A stretch of 64,000 nucleotides of DNA from an uncultured Lachnospiraceae bacterium (GTDB taxonomy: Bacteria; Bacillota; Clostridia; Lachnospirales; Lachnospiraceae), in the NCBI GenBank assembly GCA_902770965.1, contig CACXUY010000011.1, positions 20,204 to 84,203 of the forward strand. The letters run 5' to 3'. A program made the translations under genes and the position numbers. Below the pieces are notes generated by a model. The model saw only the letters and a program-made list of their open reading frames with translations, ran no database searches and had not been told where the DNA came from. The stretch's first letter is position 1. Every line of letters starts with the position of its first letter. Shown here piece after piece: positions 8,749 through 18,703 of the stretch.

Positions 8749-10044
8749 TTAATTAAACACGTCCTTTTTGGGCCATCTCTCCTTTATCAGGCTGGTCTTC
8801 AGTCCCGTCTCGTTCGGCTCGAAGCATTCTGCCAGTATCTCCCAGCCAAGGTCAAGCGCCTCTTCAAGCGGAATATTCACGGAGAGATCCATCAGCTTGC
8901 TCTCGAAAAGCTCTCCGTAACGAAGGAGCTTGTTATCCCACTCAGTCATCATGAAGCCCATCGATTTCTTCTCAAGGCTCTCCTTGTACGATGCATATAT
9001 ACGTATCATGCCGTCCATGAGGGCGCGGTGGTCGTCTCTCGTCAAGCTGTTGACATTCTGCTTCAGACGTGAGAGCGAGCCAAAAGGTTCGATGTGACCG
9101 TTCTTAAGGTAATACTGGCCCTCAGTGATGTATCCGGTATTGTCGGGGACCGGATGAGTCACGTCGTCGCCGGGCATCGTAGTGACGCCAAGGATGGTTA
9201 TCGAGCCTGCTCCTTCAAAGTCAACTGCCTTCTCATAGCGATAGGCAAGGCAGCTGTACAGATCGCCCGGGTAACCACGGTTGGAAGGAACTTTTTCCAT
9301 GGTGATGGCCATTTCTTTCTGCGCGTCAGCGAAGTTAGTCATATCCGTGAGGAGGACAAGGACTCTCTTGCCGCCCAGCGCAAACTGTTCAGCTACCGCA
9401 AGCGACATGTCCGGGACCAGCGTGCACTCGACTATCGGATCCGCCGCAGTGTGGATGAACATGACCGTGTGGCTCATGGCTCCGCCCTTCTCAAGGGTGT
9501 CACGGAAGGTGAGGTAATCATCATATTTCAGGCCCATGCCGCCGAGGATGATGACATCGACCTCAGCCTGAAGCGCTATCCTGGAAAGCAGGGCGTTGTA
9601 AGGCTCGCCGGATACCGAGAAGATAGGAAGCTTCTGGCTCTCAACAAGGGTGTTGAAGACGTCGATCATCGGGATACCGGTGCGGATCATCTTCTTCGGA
9701 ACAATACGTTTGGCGGGATTGACCGAAGGACCGCCGATAGGGATCATGTTTTCGGTGAGGGCAGGCCCGTTGTCCCTGGGAACTCCCGCGCCGTCAAAAA
9801 CACGGCCGAGCAGATTCTCGGAGAAGGAGACCATCATAGGCCTTCCGAGGAAGCGGACAGGGTCTGTCGTGGATACGCCCTGACCGCCGGCAAAAACCTG
9901 AAGCGAGACGATATCCTGGTCAAGCTTAATTACAGTGGCATAGCTGTCGCCGACAAGCGCGAGGTCTCCGTTTCTTACGCCCTTCGCGCGGACGGTGACA
10001 ACGTTACCGATAATTGAGTCGATCTTTGTATATACTTTCTGCAT
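8749..10044 (-). CDS. atpB: V-type ATP synthase subunit B (non-catalytic nucleotide-binding subunit)
   Basis: The 431-residue B subunit forms the hexameric head with subunit A. It has the alpha/beta fold of rotary ATPase heads but lacks a P-loop (SVSGEPYN at that place), as is normal for B subunits. Recognisable segments include [29 protein letters not shown] and the [13 protein letters not shown] stretch. It is spaced 9 bp from subunit A and 11 bp from subunit D. Confidence 0.96.
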   Translation of the reverse strand: MQKVYTKIDSIIGNVVTVRAKGVRNGDLALVGDSYATVIKLDQDIVSLQVFAGGQGVSTTDPVRFLGRPMMVSFSENLLGRVFDGAGVPRDNGPALTENMIPIGGPSVNPAKRIVPKKMIRTGIPMIDVFNTLVESQKLPIFSVSGEPYNALLSRIALQAEVDVIILGGMGLKYDDYLTFRDTLEKGGAMSHTVMFIHTAADPIVECTLVPDMSLAVAEQFALGGKRVLVLLTDMTNFADAQKEMAITMEKVPSNRGYPGDLYSCLAYRYEKAVDFEGAGSITILGVTTMPGDDVTHPVPDNTGYITEGQYYLKNGHIEPFGSLSRLKQNVNSLTRDDHRALMDGMIRIYASYKESLEKKSMGFMMTEWDNKLLRYGELFESKLMDLSVNIPLEEALDLGWEILAECFEPNETGLKTSLIKERWPKKDVFN

Positions 10045-10053
10045 ATAGACCTC

Positions 10054-11784
10054 CTAGTCAATGGCTTTCGCCATATAAAAGTCCGTTATCTTCTTGCCCT
10101 GAGCATCGAATTCCGGCGTCTCGAATAACGTACCGTGCCAGTCAAGGAATTCCTGCCTGAGCTGGTTGAAGAAACCGCGGATCTCTTTCTTGTCGGTCAA
10201 ATCATATGTCTTCATCAATGCGTCATAAAGCTTGTCAAATTCCTGTCTCTGTCTCTCAGGAACACAGACTGCGTCGATCGGATCAAAGGAGTTCTGCTGC
10301 AGATATACGGCATCAAGGAGCTCGCCCTTCTGATAGACGATGTAATCCTCGGAAGACGTTCCCTCTTCACCGACGACCTTCATCATCTGGTTGACCTCGT
10401 TGCTCCTGATAAGGATGGCGCGAGCCTGCTCCACACGTTCCATATCCACGACGCCTGCATACTTTGACCAGGAATCCATAGGATGGATGGCGGGATATTT
10501 ACGCGCATCTGAGCGCTCCCTGGACAATCCGTGGAACGCGCCGACCACCTTCAATGTAGCCTGCGTGACCGGCTCCTCAAAGTTGCCGCCCGCAGGGGAG
10601 ACCGTTCCTCCTATAGTGATGGAACCGATACGTCCGTCCTTAAGGCGAACCTTGCCGGCACGCTCGTAGAAAGCGGCGATAGTAGATTCCAGATAGGCGG
10701 GGAAGGCTTCTTCACCGGGGATCTCTTCAAGTCTTCCGCTCATCTCACGCATGGCCTGAGCCCAGCGGCTGGTTGAGTCGGCAAGCAGGAGGACGTCAAG
10801 TCCCATCTGCCTGTAATACTCTGCCAGGGTTACCGCGGTATAGCATGACGCTTCTCTGGCGGCGACAGGCATCGAAGAGGTGTTGCAGATGATAATGGTT
10901 CTCTCCATCAGAGAACGGCCTGTCTTGGGATCTTCCAGTTCAGGGAATTCCTTCAGAATCTCGACGACCTCACCGGCACGCTCTCCGCAGGCGGCAACGA
11001 TGACGATATCCGCCTCTGAGTTCTTCGCCTCAAGGTGCTGGAGGACCGTCTTGCCGGCTCCAAAAGGTCCGGGGACGCAGAAGGTACCGCCCTTGGCCAC
11101 AGGCAGGAAAGCATCTATGCAGCGGATCTTAGTTACCAGCGGCTCATCCGGGCGAAGCCTTTCGGTATAATTCTTGATAGGCATCTTGATGGGCTGGGCG
11201 AAAACCATGGACAGCTCCTTCTCATCGCCCTTGCTGTTCTCGATAACGGCGACCGTCGAGCGCACATGGTAAGTTCCTTTCTTCTTGACGGACTTGACCT
11301 TCCAGTCCTTCCCCCTGAGAGTGAAAGGAACCATGATCTGATGAGTGAAGATACCTTCGGGAACCGTTCCGACAGTGGAACCTGCTTCCACGCTGTCGCC
11401 TGCTTTGACAGCAGGAGTGAACTCCCACTCGCGATCCGGTATGGGATCAAGATAAACTCCTCTCTCAAGGAAGAAACCGCACTTCTCGGCAAGGTCAGGG
11501 AGCGGGTTCTGAAGTCCGTCAAAAACCTGCGTAAGAAGGCCAGGCCCCAGCTCAACGCTCATGAGCTCGCCGGTGAACTCCACAGGGTCACCGACTTTTA
11601 TGCCTTCTGACATCTCGTAAATCTGCATGCTGGCCACACCGTTATTGATACGGATCACCTCTCCCTTGAGGCGTTTTCCGTCAGTCACGATGTAACCGAC
11701 CTCATTTTTACGAACGGAGCCTTCGAAACTGACATTCAGCATGTTTCCGTTAACTCCGGTCACATATCCTGTTACAATTTCCAT
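10054..11784 (-). CDS. atpA: V-type ATP synthase subunit A (catalytic subunit)
   Basis: The 576-residue catalytic subunit hydrolyses or makes ATP. Walker A GPFGAGKT is at residues 239-246 and is followed by AACGERAGEVVEILKEFPEL and DSTSRWAQAMREMSGRLEE, both hallmark blocks. The extra non-homologous domain that distinguishes A subunits from F-type beta subunits lies at about 110-200. It sits 13 bp after the DUF2764 gene. Confidence 0.97.
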   Translation of the reverse strand: MEIVTGYVTGVNGNMLNVSFEGSVRKNEVGYIVTDGKRLKGEVIRINNGVASMQIYEMSEGIKVGDPVEFTGELMSVELGPGLLTQVFDGLQNPLPDLAEKCGFFLERGVYLDPIPDREWEFTPAVKAGDSVEAGSTVGTVPEGIFTHQIMVPFTLRGKDWKVKSVKKKGTYHVRSTVAVIENSKGDEKELSMVFAQPIKMPIKNYTERLRPDEPLVTKIRCIDAFLPVAKGGTFCVPGPFGAGKTVLQHLEAKNSEADIVIVAACGERAGEVVEILKEFPELEDPKTGRSLMERTIIICNTSSMPVAAREASCYTAVTLAEYYRQMGLDVLLLADSTSRWAQAMREMSGRLEEIPGEEAFPAYLESTIAAFYERAGKVRLKDGRIGSITIGGTVSPAGGNFEEPVTQATLKVVGAFHGLSRERSDARKYPAIHPMDSWSKYAGVVDMERVEQARAILIRSNEVNQMMKVVGEEGTSSEDYIVYQKGELLDAVYLQQNSFDPIDAVCVPERQRQEFDKLYDALMKTYDLTDKKEIRGFFNQLRQEFLDWHGTLFETPEFDAQGKKITDFYMAKAID

Positions 11785-11797
11785 AGAAATTCTCCCA

Positions 11798-12319
11798 TCA
11801 TAAGCTCAGAACCCGCTGCTGTGCCTGCTCGAAAAGATGCTTGAACTCTTCCTTGCCCTGATCGACAGTAAAACAGCTTACGCGTTCCAATAGTTTAAGT
11901 TTTATAGCATATCCAAAAAGCAGATAATCATCAAACATATGCAGACCCTGCAGAGAATCAATATACTCGAATTCATAGTTGAGGAGCAGCTTCTCTGCTT
12001 CAAGCGGATTCTTGGCGGCAAGCGCTGCCGAGACAACGGCCGCTGACTCCGGTTCCTTGTCAAAAGCCGAGGAATAGGGTCTTCCCATTCGCATGCTCCT
12101 CTGATAGCTCAGTTCCTTCATAAGCTGCCTGTAAAAGACAGCCCACTCTTCCACCAAGGGACCTTCAGTTGAAGCGAGAGTAAGGTTCTTGAGGATATCA
12201 TACTTCGATTCGCTGACGTTCGACTCGCACATATTCAAGAATGTCTTATAGTCAAACGGCATCTCTCCATCCGCTGAAAGGGTCGGCAGGCTTGATACCA
12301 GATAATAATAAGAAGCCAT
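11798..12319 (-). CDS. DUF2764 family protein, V-type ATPase operon member (probable stalk subunit replacing C)
   Basis: This 173-residue soluble helical protein begins MASYYYLVSSLPTLS, typical of DUF2764 (PF10962). It lies between subunits E and A with 13-bp gaps on both sides. In spirochaete and Bacteroidetes-type V-ATPase operons the same gene takes this place and no C subunit gene is found; the same holds here. A role as the C-like connector between the central stalk and K ring is inferred from position and is not shown by the sequence. Confidence 0.85.
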   Translation of the reverse strand: MASYYYLVSSLPTLSADGEMPFDYKTFLNMCESNVSESKYDILKNLTLASTEGPLVEEWAVFYRQLMKELSYQRSMRMGRPYSSAFDKEPESAAVVSAALAAKNPLEAEKLLLNYEFEYIDSLQGLHMFDDYLLFGYAIKLKLLERVSCFTVDQGKEEFKHLFEQAQQRVLSL

Positions 12320-12332
12320 AGGACACCTCCTG

Positions 12333-12893
12333 TCAGAAATTAAGGTTTCTGAAGTACGGCATCAGCATCTGCATGATCTCATCGTCTGAACAATCAAAGT
12401 AACCTGAACCATCCTTAGCTGCAAGACGGAAGCCTGCCTGTACATTTTTGGTAGGCCTGATCTCCAGCCCTTCCTTGATCTCCTTGGCCAGCTTTGCCTT
12501 CAGGGCATCGGTGACCTCTGCAACTTCAACGCTGAGACCGGAAAGATCCTCACCGCTGATCGCTGCCTGGATAAGCTTCACGAGCGTATCCGTAGAAAGT
12601 GCTTTCTTGATGTCAACAGAAAGGAGCTTCTTGAACTCCGCCTGGACCTCTTCCTTGAAAGACAAGACCGCGTCTCTCTTGGCCTGCTCAGCGCTTACAA
12701 GAGCGCTCTCCTTGAGGATGCCGATCTCTCTTTCTGTTGTCTCTTTCTTACTTTTTGCCTCGGCTGTCGCCTGCGCTACTATCGATTCGGCCTTCTTCTT
12801 CGCCTCATCAATTATCACAGCCGCTTCAGCCTGTGCCGCATCGATACCTTCCTTCCGGATCGATGAAACAAGATCTTGAATCTGCAATTCCAT
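12333..12893 (-). CDS. atpE: V-type ATP synthase subunit E (peripheral stalk)
   Basis: The 186-residue peripheral stalk protein has a long charged alpha-helix at about 5-105, rich in Ala, Glu and Lys (for example AAVIIDEAKKKAESIVAQA), then a small globular C-terminal domain ending in DDEIMQMLMPYFRNLNF. It is the first gene of the operon. The ATG has an AAGGAGGG site 7 bases upstream. A separate G/H stalk partner is not encoded in the operon. Confidence 0.92.
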   Translation of the reverse strand: MELQIQDLVSSIRKEGIDAAQAEAAVIIDEAKKKAESIVAQATAEAKSKKETTEREIGILKESALVSAEQAKRDAVLSFKEEVQAEFKKLLSVDIKKALSTDTLVKLIQAAISGEDLSGLSVEVAEVTDALKAKLAKEIKEGLEIRPTKNVQAGFRLAAKDGSGYFDCSDDEIMQMLMPYFRNLNF

Positions 12894-12941
12894 GCTTGCC
12901 CTCCTTCTCTACGGCGGTCAATATGCTGAAATCTGGTTACA

Positions 12942-13082
12942 TTGAAAGTCGGCCCCCGCGAAGCGGGTGGCCATATAGGTATGCATTCATACACGCATGT
13001 ATGCTGCAACGACTTCTACACGTCGTGGCAGCACATGCGTGCTATGAATGGGCAGCACATGCGTGCTATGAATGCTTACTAA
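12942..13082. repeat. Dispersed palindromic repeat, family A, copy A2 with a 24-bp internal duplication
   Basis: Full copy: GC hairpin (CCCGCGAAGCGGG) then the long hairpin with arms GCTGCAACGAC and GTCGTGGCAGC. The right arm is extended by a perfect tandem duplication, 13027-13050 and 13051-13074. It lies in the V-ATPase leader, between the putative promoter and subunit E. Confidence 0.9.
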
Positions 13083-13163
13083 GCAGTAAATCTACATGCC
13101 AGGATTTGCACTGCCACATATAAGTCCCGAACACTTACCACTTTCAAAAAACTCATAAATAAT

Positions 13164-13192
13164 ACTTTACACTAAATATCTTAAGAAATCAA
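13164..13192 (-). promoter_or_regulatory. Putative promoter of the V-ATPase operon
   Basis: On the minus strand, TTGATT (13187-13192) is followed after 17 bp by TAAAGT (13164-13169). The rest of the 342-bp gap between trkH and subunit E is AT-rich near trkH and filled by repeat A2 near subunit E. No gene is seen in it. Confidence 0.45.
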
Positions 13193-13235
13193 TCTTTTTG
13201 GTGCTTTTGGCTTTATATATTTAATACATAATTGT

Positions 13236-14696
13236 TTACCAATCCGCTCCCTTCAGCCTCCACATGCCCGGAGACAGCAGGAGCAGGACAGGGAAGATCT
13301 CAAGCCTTCCTATCAGCATGTCTATCGTCAGTACGATCTTCGAAAATGCAGACAAGGTGCTGTAATTCCCCACAGAACCTACAATGTCGCCTATGCCAGG
13401 TCCAACATTGTTTAGACAAGATATGACGGCGGATATGGATGTCATCAGGTCTTTCCCGTCAATGGCCACCAGAAAGCAGGATACGAACATGATAACAACG
13501 TAGAAAAGCATGTATACGAAGACGCCGCTGATCGCTTTGTCATCGACCCTCTTTCCATCTATCTTGATCACCTGGACAAGACGCGGATGTACCAGCTTTT
13601 TCAGCTCCCTTCTCATGGCTTTGGCTATGATCACGACTCTTGCGATCTTAATACCGCCTCCGGTGGAGCCAGCGCAGCCGCCCAGGATCATGAGGAGAAG
13701 GATTATCGTCTTCGAAAAATTCGGCCAGAGATCATAGTTTGCCGTCCCGAAACCCGTAGTACTTATAATGGAGGTCACGGTGAAGAAAGCGTCGCGAAGC
13801 GCATGTCCCAATGAAGTGTACATCCCGATTATGTCAACGGTTATCAATGTGATCGCCGAAGCAATTATCGCGAAATATGTCCACATCTCGGTATTCTTTA
13901 CCGCATCCTTTATCTTGCGATTCATCAGATAGTAGTAAATGTTAAAATTGATACCGAAGAGCATCATGAAAATGGCTATGACAATCTCATAAAAAGGATT
14001 TCCATATGAGCCTATGCTCCCATCCCTGACAGCGAAACCGCCTGTTCCGGCCGTACCGAATGCGTTGCAGAGCGCGTCATAGATCGGCATTCCTCCGAAC
14101 GCCAGAATAGCAGCTAAGGCCATTGTCATAGCGAAGTACATGAGGTAGAGTGTCTTTGCGGTGGCTCCGGCCTTCGGCAGGATCTTCCCAGCCACAGGAC
14201 CCGGAACCTCAGCGCCCATAATGTACATAGACCGATTTTTCGCCAAAGGGATAAGAGCCATAACGAAGACAAGCACGCCCATGCCCCCAACCCAGTGGGA
14301 AAAGCTGCGCCAGAAAAGCACGCTTTTAGGGACGTCAGCTACTGTGATAAATACACTGGCTCCGGTAGTCGTGAAGCCAGAAACCATCTCGAAGAAGCAG
14401 TCCACCAGCGTCGGCAGCACTCCGCTGAAATAGAACACGAGGCAGCCGAAAAATGACCACAGCACCCAGGTCATACCCACGATGAAAAAGCCTTCTCTGG
14501 CAAAAATACGAGTATTCCCTTTGACGCGCCTGTCTCCAAGCAGAAGTCCGCCTATTATAAGGACGGCCGAAATGGCAGCAAACACCTTCCATTCCTTTTC
14601 GTTGTAGATAACAGCCACGATCAAAGGCAGTATCAGCAAGATTCCCTCAGCCATCATCAGCTTCATAATGATGTTTCGAATCATCTTGAAATTCAT
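13236..14696 (-). CDS. trkH: Potassium uptake protein TrkH/KtrB family (membrane subunit)
   Basis: This 486-residue membrane protein forms the potassium-conducting pore. Four pore-loop repeats are recognisable, among them TTGASVF, GTAGTGGFAV, STTGFGTANY and GGCAGSTGGGIK, whose central glycines build the selectivity filter. About ten hydrophobic helices flank them. It follows trkA by 91 bp, so the channel and its gating subunit are probably co-transcribed. The V-ATPase operon starts just downstream; in E. hirae a related potassium transporter (NtpJ) is part of the V-ATPase operon. Confidence 0.95.
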   Translation of the reverse strand: MNFKMIRNIIMKLMMAEGILLILPLIVAVIYNEKEWKVFAAISAVLIIGGLLLGDRRVKGNTRIFAREGFFIVGMTWVLWSFFGCLVFYFSGVLPTLVDCFFEMVSGFTTTGASVFITVADVPKSVLFWRSFSHWVGGMGVLVFVMALIPLAKNRSMYIMGAEVPGPVAGKILPKAGATAKTLYLMYFAMTMALAAILAFGGMPIYDALCNAFGTAGTGGFAVRDGSIGSYGNPFYEIVIAIFMMLFGINFNIYYYLMNRKIKDAVKNTEMWTYFAIIASAITLITVDIIGMYTSLGHALRDAFFTVTSIISTTGFGTANYDLWPNFSKTIILLLMILGGCAGSTGGGIKIARVVIIAKAMRRELKKLVHPRLVQVIKIDGKRVDDKAISGVFVYMLFYVVIMFVSCFLVAIDGKDLMTSISAVISCLNNVGPGIGDIVGSVGNYSTLSAFSKIVLTIDMLIGRLEIFPVLLLLSPGMWRLKGADW

Positions 14697-14787
14697 TTTG
14701 CAGATACCTCCGATTCCAGATATATCCCTGCGATCACTGATTATTCATCTTCAAGGATTTTTATAGTTCCAAATAAACGTCCGATAC

Positions 14788-16158
14788 TCACTGGGGCTTC
14801 ACCTTGAAGATCTCCTGAAGGGAATTGATCTGTGAATTCGTAGTCACTATGATTATGTCATCGTCCTTCTTAATGCAGTCATTTCCGCCTGGGATAATGA
14901 TATCTGCTCCGCGGACAATGCTGGCGACCAAACAGCCTTTTGTAGTTATAAGCTCCTTGAAGGGCACATTAAGGAAGTCATCGTTTCCAATGACCCGGAA
15001 TTCGAGTGCCTCGACCTTGCCCCCTACCAGGAAGCTAAGGGATTCTACCTTGCTCTTATCACGGGAATTATGCAGAGCCCGGACGTAGCTAAGTATCGAA
15101 TTCGCCGTGATATCCTTCGGAGAAATAGCTGATTCGATGCCCAGATCCATCAGCATATCCGTAAAATCTATCTGAGTGACTTTGGATATGGCTTTTCCGA
15201 CATTGCGCGATTTCGCGTAAAGAGACAGGATGATATTGATCTCATCCATACCTGTAAGTGAAACGAAGGCATCATATCCCGCGATGCGCTCCTCCTCGAG
15301 AAGCTCCTGATCGGTGCCATCGCCCTTTATAACAATAAGCTCCGGAAGCTTGTCAGAGAGTTCATCGCAGCGAGTCTGCTTCTGCTCTATGACCTTCACT
15401 TTTATGCCGCGTTTTATGAGGCGGAGAGCAAGATAATATCCTAGCTTGCCTCCTCCCACTATCATGACGCTGCGGACAGGCGTCATGAGAATACCTATCT
15501 CGCTGAAAAAGTCATGGATGTTCTGGCGTGACGAGGCGACATATATGCGGTCTGCTTTCTTCAAGACAGTATCGCCATCGGGGATGAACACATCCTCGCC
15601 GCGCTGCACAGCGCACAGCAGGACATTGTTGCTGTAGGTTCTGTGAATATTCTTCAAAGACTTACCCACTAAAGGATTGGTCTCATCAAGCGTGAATTCA
15701 ACCAGCTCTACCTTCCCTTTCGCAAAAGTCTCCACACTGTTCGCGGCGGGGAACAGGAGGACTCGCGAAATAGCGGATGCCGCCTCCATCTCCGGATTTA
15801 TGAACATACTAAGCCCCATGGCATCACTGATATATCTCATCTGCTTGATGTATTCAGGACTCCTGACCCTGGCTATGGTCTTGGCCGCGCCATGGTTCTT
15901 GCACAAAAGACAGCAGAGCATGTTCAGCTCATCGCTGTCCGTACATGCTATAACCAGGTCGCTCTCCTTTACGCCCGCTTCAACCTGTATGTCATACTCT
16001 GCGGCGTTTCCTGTGATGCACATCACGTCCTCACTGTTAGCAAGAACTGACGTGGCTTTTGGATCGATGTCGATGACAACGATGTCATGATCCTCTTTGG
16101 CAAGCTGCTGAGCAAGTTTATGACCAACCTTGCCAGCACCGATAATTACTATCTTCAA
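14788..16158 (-). CDS. trkA: Trk system potassium uptake regulatory protein TrkA
   Basis: The 456-residue cytoplasmic gating subunit has two RCK modules. Each has a Rossmann fold (IGAGKVGHKLAQQL at residue 5 and MIVGGGKLGYYLALRL at about 233) and a RCK_C domain (VELVEFTLDETNPLVGKSL and VEALEFRVIGNDDFLNVPF). The tandem arrangement is the usual TrkA form. It lies upstream of trkH on the same strand. Confidence 0.95.
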   Translation of the reverse strand: MKIVIIGAGKVGHKLAQQLAKEDHDIVVIDIDPKATSVLANSEDVMCITGNAAEYDIQVEAGVKESDLVIACTDSDELNMLCCLLCKNHGAAKTIARVRSPEYIKQMRYISDAMGLSMFINPEMEAASAISRVLLFPAANSVETFAKGKVELVEFTLDETNPLVGKSLKNIHRTYSNNVLLCAVQRGEDVFIPDGDTVLKKADRIYVASSRQNIHDFFSEIGILMTPVRSVMIVGGGKLGYYLALRLIKRGIKVKVIEQKQTRCDELSDKLPELIVIKGDGTDQELLEEERIAGYDAFVSLTGMDEINIILSLYAKSRNVGKAISKVTQIDFTDMLMDLGIESAISPKDITANSILSYVRALHNSRDKSKVESLSFLVGGKVEALEFRVIGNDDFLNVPFKELITTKGCLVASIVRGADIIIPGGNDCIKKDDDIIIVTTNSQINSLQEIFKVKPQ

Positions 16159-16234
16159 TTCATATTACCTCTTTGGTGATTCTGCTGATAAACAAAAATT
16201 GAACCATATCCGCTTATCAGATGTACGCACATGC

Positions 16235-17497
16235 TTACAGTACTAAAGGATTGATAAAAAATTCTCTGAAGCTGTCATATCCGCCCTGTCTCAACTGATC
16301 CTTCTGGTATTTTTTATTCTTTGCCATCTCAGCGATCAGTATAGTGTGTCCGGCAGCCCTCTCTTCGCCGGCTTCCTTCAAAATATCAGCCAGTCTGTCG
16401 GCAGGCATGCCCTTCTCAACGAGATATGCTTTCTTTTCCGCACGGGCGGGGACGACATAGCCCTGATCCAGAAGTATGGTTATGATCCGCTCAAAACCGA
16501 TGGAGAAACCGCACGCGGGCACCTGCTGACCGGTGAACTTGCCCACCATTCCGTCATATCTGCCGCCTCCGCCCGCGGAGCAGTTCAGTCCGGCGATCTC
16601 GATCTCGAATATGGTGCCGGTATAATAGGACATGCCGCGGACCAGAGTCGGGTCAAAGATCAGGTCAAAATCAGTCTTTGAAGCAGCCTCGACGCAGTTT
16701 ATGATCTCATAAAGCCCCTCCGCGGTACCTGACGGAAGAAAGCCACTGAGCTTGTCCTTCAACCACATTATGCCGTCATTTTCTTTTTTGAGCTCCTCGA
16801 AGAGAGCAAGATACCTGCTGACGCTCTCCTTCGCGAAGCCACTCTCCTCAAGCTCCCGGCGAACCCCGTCTTCACCGATCTTATCCATCTTATCAAGAAT
16901 GATAAACACCCGGTCACAGCTTTCCGCGGCAAAGCCGGCGTATTCGGCCATAGCCTTGAGCATGCGGCGATCATTGATATGAACTTTGAAGCCTGAAAAA
17001 CCGATCTCTCCAAGAAGGGCGGTGGTAGCAAGTATGAGTTCCATCTCCGCGAGATTTGTACCTTCCCCCAGAATGTCTATATCACACTGATAAAACTCAC
17101 GGAACCGACCTTTCTGTGGGCGGTCAGCGCGGAACACAGGACCTATCTGGAGTGCCTTGAAGGGCTTTGGAAGCTGAGCGGCATTATTGGTATAATACCT
17201 CACCAGCGGAACCGTTAGGTCATATCTCAAGCCGCTGTCAGCCAGGTCATTCTCTTCTCTGGCGTCTTCGAGCCTTAGCTTTTCACCCCTCTTCATGATC
17301 TTAAAGATCAGCTTCTCGTTATCGCCTCCCGACTTGCTCTGGAGATTCGCAAGGCTCTCAACAACAGGAGTCTCTATCTGGGTAAAACCGAAGCTTCCGT
17401 AAACCTCACGTATTTTTCCGAGAACATACTCTCTTATCTCCATCTCGCGAGGCAGAATATCCTTCATGCCATTCACAGGCTTTTTTGTAAGAGCCAT
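16235..17497 (-). CDS. hisS: Histidyl-tRNA synthetase
   Basis: This 420-residue class II synthetase charges tRNA-His. The start is ATG at 17497 (MALTKKPVNGMKDILP), preceded by GGAGAGGATT; a 20-codon longer in-frame version lacks a ribosome site. Class II motifs are visible: RYDLTVPLVRYYTNN, REFYQCDIDILGEG, the histidine-specific VRGMSYYTGTIFEIE, and motif 3 CGFSIGFERI. The 83-bp upstream gap is too short for a T-box leader. Confidence 0.96.
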   Translation of the reverse strand: MALTKKPVNGMKDILPREMEIREYVLGKIREVYGSFGFTQIETPVVESLANLQSKSGGDNEKLIFKIMKRGEKLRLEDAREENDLADSGLRYDLTVPLVRYYTNNAAQLPKPFKALQIGPVFRADRPQKGRFREFYQCDIDILGEGTNLAEMELILATTALLGEIGFSGFKVHINDRRMLKAMAEYAGFAAESCDRVFIILDKMDKIGEDGVRRELEESGFAKESVSRYLALFEELKKENDGIMWLKDKLSGFLPSGTAEGLYEIINCVEAASKTDFDLIFDPTLVRGMSYYTGTIFEIEIAGLNCSAGGGGRYDGMVGKFTGQQVPACGFSIGFERIITILLDQGYVVPARAEKKAYLVEKGMPADRLADILKEAGEERAAGHTILIAEMAKNKKYQKDQLRQGGYDSFREFFINPLVL

Positions 17498-17580
17498 AAC
17501 AATCCTCTCCTTCCCTTTCAAAACCTTTTTCCTGCAAACTGACTTTATCCAATACATTATCCCCTATACTGCGAGAAAAA

Positions 17581-18486
17581 TCAACTCAGCTTTTTCTTGA
17601 CAGAGTTCGAGCTGGCAGATTTTGCTTCAAAGGCGCTTAGAACGACATCAAAGGATATCAGGATCAGCCCGATAAAAAAAGTGGGTTTGAAGCTCTCATG
17701 GAGTATGACTGCGCCTAGCAGCGCCGCAAAAAGCGGCTGAAGCGGATAAAAGAGCGAACAGGTGCTTGCGGGGAGCAGCCCAAGCACGGTCGTCCACGTG
17801 TACTGTGCCAGGCCAGAACCGATGAATCCCAGATAAAGCAGCACGAGTAAATCACTTCCCGTAAAATGTATGCCGCCTTCACGTATGACAGTGATTATGC
17901 TCACAGGTACATAAAAAACCATGCTTATAACCATGCCATAGGCCGTCACTAGAATCGAAGGGTATTTGGCAGTCAGTTTTCTCATATAACAGGACGCGAC
18001 GCTGAATGCCAAAACCGCGACGAGAACTGCCGCTATACCCACCAGCTGGCCATGCGTATCAGCTCCGAAGGTGATGATAGCAGTCCCTGCGATCGCGAGG
18101 ACCAGGCATATCACCTTGATCGGGGTTATGCGCTCATTCAAAATAAAAACAGCAAGCACCGTGATGCCTATCGGGGTCGTTGCGTTGACCAAGGCAGCCA
18201 TGGAGGCTCCGGTATAGGATATGCCTAGCTGTACCATGAAGACAGTCAGAAAATATCCGAGCGCGCCCACCGCTATAAAATACTTAATATCATCCTTATC
18301 GATCTTAACACCAAAATGCTTACGAGCCATCACAAGCAGAGGAAAGCATGCTATGAAACATCTCAATGCCGCCACAACAGACGCAGGAATATCACTAACC
18401 AGTTTGCCGGCAACATATATGCTCCCCCACAAAAAAAATGTCAAAACCAAGAGGAAAAACGCTTTACCTTTTCTCAAAAATTCCAT
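17581..18486 (-). CDS. EamA/DMT family transporter
   Basis: This 301-residue protein has about ten membrane helices in two EamA repeats (FFLWGSIYVAGKLVS in the first; GFIGSGLAQYTWTTVLGLLPAS near the end of the second). Such proteins export or exchange small metabolites; the substrate cannot be read from sequence. It lies downstream of the TRAP dctP terminator and the 41-bp repeat array, so it may be transcribed separately. GGGGGT precedes the ATG. Confidence 0.88.
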   Translation of the reverse strand: MEFLRKGKAFFLLVLTFFLWGSIYVAGKLVSDIPASVVAALRCFIACFPLLVMARKHFGVKIDKDDIKYFIAVGALGYFLTVFMVQLGISYTGASMAALVNATTPIGITVLAVFILNERITPIKVICLVLAIAGTAIITFGADTHGQLVGIAAVLVAVLAFSVASCYMRKLTAKYPSILVTAYGMVISMVFYVPVSIITVIREGGIHFTGSDLLVLLYLGFIGSGLAQYTWTTVLGLLPASTCSLFYPLQPLFAALLGAVILHESFKPTFFIGLILISFDVVLSAFEAKSASSNSVKKKLS

Positions 18487-18539
18487 ATGTATACCCCCGA
18501 TCAGCCATTGACCGATGCGCCATGAAAAAGAGCTTTAAA

Positions 18540-18703
18540 GCCTGTGCCGCCTCCAATGCACTGGTAAGAAGAGCTTCCAAGCCTGTGCCGCCTCCAATGC
18601 ACTGATAAGAAGAGCTTCCAAGCCTGTGCTGCCACCAATGCACTGATAAGAAGAGCTTCCAAGCCTGTGCTGCCACCAATGCACTGATAAAAAGAGCCGG
18701 CGA
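18540..18703. repeat. 41-bp tandem repeat, four copies, between dctP and the EamA gene
   Basis: GCCTGTG recurs at 18540, 18581, 18622 and 18663, exactly 41 bp apart. The units read roughly GCCTGTGCCGCCTCCAATG, then CACTGATAAGAAGAGCTTCC. Neighbouring copies share variants (two have CCGCCTC, two have TGCCACC), as expected from tandem duplication. There are no spacers between units, so it is not a CRISPR. Confidence 0.95.

Noticed and set aside
17498..17580. T-box leader upstream of hisS
   Set aside because: The gap is only 83 bp, too short for the specifier stem and antiterminator, and no T-box sequence is seen.
18540..18703. Regularly spaced repeats that look like a small CRISPR array
   Set aside because: The 41-bp units are directly contiguous with no unique spacers, and no cas genes are present. 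The same holds for the arrays at 136 and 33786.
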